Below, in pieces: positions 8,564 through 10,000 of a stretch of DNA of 10,000 nt. This DNA comes from Glandiceps talaboti (lineage: Eukaryota; Hemichordata; Enteropneusta; Spengelidae): NCBI RefSeq assembly GCF_964340395.1, contig NC_135570.1, forward strand, positions 242,501 to 252,500. Direction: 5' to 3'. Below the pieces are notes generated by a model. That model did no database searches, was not told the origin of the DNA, and saw only the letters and a program-made list of their open reading frames with translations. Numbering within the stretch: position 1 is the stretch's first letter; each line of letters starts with the position of its first letter. The position numbers were made by a program, and so were the translations under genes.

Positions 8564-9958
8564 TTCAGACTTGTTCACAACTGACACTGCCTCTGTTGGA
8601 GAACTGATACTCGCCGTGGGTTGAATAGACTGTCTTAAAAAATGGGCTGTTGGACTGGAAATAAATTCTGTGGCAATGTTTGACAAGGTGATTCCTGAAT
8701 TCAATATTACTGTTGACGCTAAGCTCTCAAGTGAAAGAAACGAAAGGTTATGTGTGTGCGATGAAAGCTTCGTCTGTATGGTCTCCGAGGCTTCGATTGT
8801 ATGTAGCCAGCTATGCATGGCATTTACCTCGCTTGACGATAAACTGGTTGTTTTTGAATGATATGCCGTTTTATGAATATTTTCCCTCGTGGTTGTAATT
8901 CCCATAGCACTTATTGAATTTACCAGATCGTGTAGGTGTGCCGTCGATAGATTTCTCATCGTTTTCGTCATTTCATTGTTATTGTTTTCTGAAAGAATAA
9001 CACCTGTCGTAGAGAAGTCTACAGTATATGGTAAAGTTGATGTTGGTGCCGATGTGATCAATTGTGGTGTTCTAATTACACTGTGGCTGAGGCTGTGAGT
9101 GATGGTTGGCAATCCGATTTGTGTTTCTGAAGGCTCAAGCACTGTTGATGTTACTCCGTGATAACTCCGAACTTCGGTCGTCCTGCACATCTTGCATATT
9201 GCCGTTGGCTGAAAAATGTCATCACTCAAGTTCAATGATTGTGATTGGTTTATTTTAGCATATAAAATTGCAGGTGAAGCATTGTAAACTTTGGTATAAG
9301 TATTCAGAAATCCAGATTCCAACATTATGTCAGGTGACACTGACATATCTATAACAGATGACGTAGGTGAAAAAAGTTGTCTAAATACTGATTTTCCTGC
9401 ATTAATGACACTTTCTCCCGGTGTTAATGTACTCCCTTCCTTTCTCCTATAGCTATAGGTCAAGCTCTCAATGCCTGACCGCTGAGTATTTAGTATTGGA
9501 TTTGTATCAACTGTGTCGGAATACATGATACTCGTTCCGGGGACACCATGTACAGACGTCTGTTGAATTGCACTCATTTGACTATATTGTTTTTGTTGAA
9601 TAGAATGCTGTAAACTCGCTCTACTTTCTAAATCCACAGGTGTCGTTAATTCATGTAAACTGTGCTGCATTTGAACATTTCTGAAACCTGTTGACGAATT
9701 CATTGTCGAGCGTTCCGTTGCCATGGAAACTGGTGACAAATTAGACATTGCTATCGACTCGTATGTATTGACTGTCTGAATGGTGGGAGAATAGTTCTCC
9801 GAGCTAGCAAAGAAACGCACTCTTGCTGCTGTTGAGGCGCAGAATGATACAATAATCGTTGCTATCCACGCTCCTCCAAAGAGCATGCTTGATGGTATCG
9901 TTGCCGTACAGATCAGCAGAATGCCGCTAAAAAGCACCGGTAACGTGGTTAATTGCAT
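8560..9958 (-). CDS. Large exon of an unrecognised Ser/Thr-rich, mucin-like secreted or membrane glycoprotein (partial gene)
   Basis: This exon encodes 466 complete residues plus the first base of the next codon. The N-terminus is hydrophobic (about residues 6-21 and 25-41), which fits a signal peptide or signal anchor. The rest is about 29% Ser+Thr (135 of 466 by my count). It has nine N-X-S/T sequons, at N55, N73, N87, N226, N237, N243, N336, N404 and N462. Apart from C17 and C40 in the hydrophobic region, the only cysteines are C255 and C258, in a C-K-M-C pair. No tandem repeat or known domain is visible. By inference it is a heavily O- and N-glycosylated extracellular stalk or mucin-like region. 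Translation stays open beyond the exon for 44 more residues, including a hydrophobic run, but this follows a strong splice donor and is probably intron. The C-terminus, and whether a membrane anchor exists, are unknown. The first Met is in a weak start context; Met25 (9884-9886) has A at -3 and also starts a signal-like segment. Confidence 0.8.
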
Positions 9959-9973
9959 GGATATGGTGGTACA

Positions 9974-9992
9974 CTGTCAGTAAAAGAAAATT
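9974..9992 (-). other. Candidate splice acceptor upstream of the mucin-like ORF
   Basis: On the minus strand a pyrimidine-rich stretch (AATTTTCTTTTACTGACAG) ends in CAG at 9976-9974. If it is used, the exon begins at 9973 and reads five open codons (C-T-T-I-S) into Met1. An in-frame TGA at 9979-9977 lies just inside the presumed intron. The upstream exon would be 5'UTR or N-terminal coding sequence beyond the window edge. Confidence 0.5.
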
Positions 9993-10000
9993 CCGTGGTT

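Noticed and set aside
8670-9098. Plus-strand frames inside the mucin-like exon
   Set aside because: They are antisense shadows of the much longer minus-strand coding exon.

Overview
The window looks like AT-rich, gene-poor animal nuclear DNA, most likely from an invertebrate. Dinucleotide and tetranucleotide microsatellites are dense and long. No bacterial gene organisation is visible (no tandem ORFs, no operons). The one convincing coding region is flanked by eukaryotic splice signals. The phylum cannot be fixed from the sequence. The (TA)n, (TG)n and (TCTG)n content and the sparse coding would suit a marine invertebrate such as a mollusc or another lophotrochozoan, but that is a guess.

Layout. 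Bases 1-351 are unassigned. A (TA)n tract (352-415) precedes about 1.5 kb of AT-rich spacer. At 1914-2180 lies a long alternating purine-pyrimidine block, (TG)n/(CG)n/(TGCG)n. It is followed by (ACT)n-(AC)n at 2362-2402. A minus-strand patch at 3208-3607 has two overlapping open frames and may be an exon or a broken gene. Then come (TCTG)n at 3738-3806 and a degenerate pentamer array around 4326-4498. Bases 5615-5950 hold two large (TA)n tracts separated by a duplicated 25-bp unit and ending in TG/CG steps. A short plus-strand ORF at 6410-6562 has a good translation-start context. A 118-bp (AT)59 tract lies at 6661-6778 and a three-copy degenerate minisatellite at 7040-7124. An open frame of 144 codons on the plus strand (7099-7533) is longer than expected by chance in such AT-rich DNA.

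The main feature is on the minus strand at 8560-9958. It is a 466-codon exon for a Ser/Thr-rich, N-glycosylation-rich, mucin-like protein that enters the secretory pathway. It ends in a phase-1 GTAAGT donor. A pyrimidine tract plus CAG 15 bases upstream of the first ATG suggests an upstream exon outside the window. A phase-compatible 59-base candidate second exon lies at 7868-7926. The gene continues to lower coordinates, so its C-terminus is not established here.

I recognise no known family in any of these ORFs. There is no CRISPR array, tRNA, rRNA or intact transposon that I can support. The best lead for novelty is the unrecognised mucin-like gene, followed by the three orphan ORF patches.
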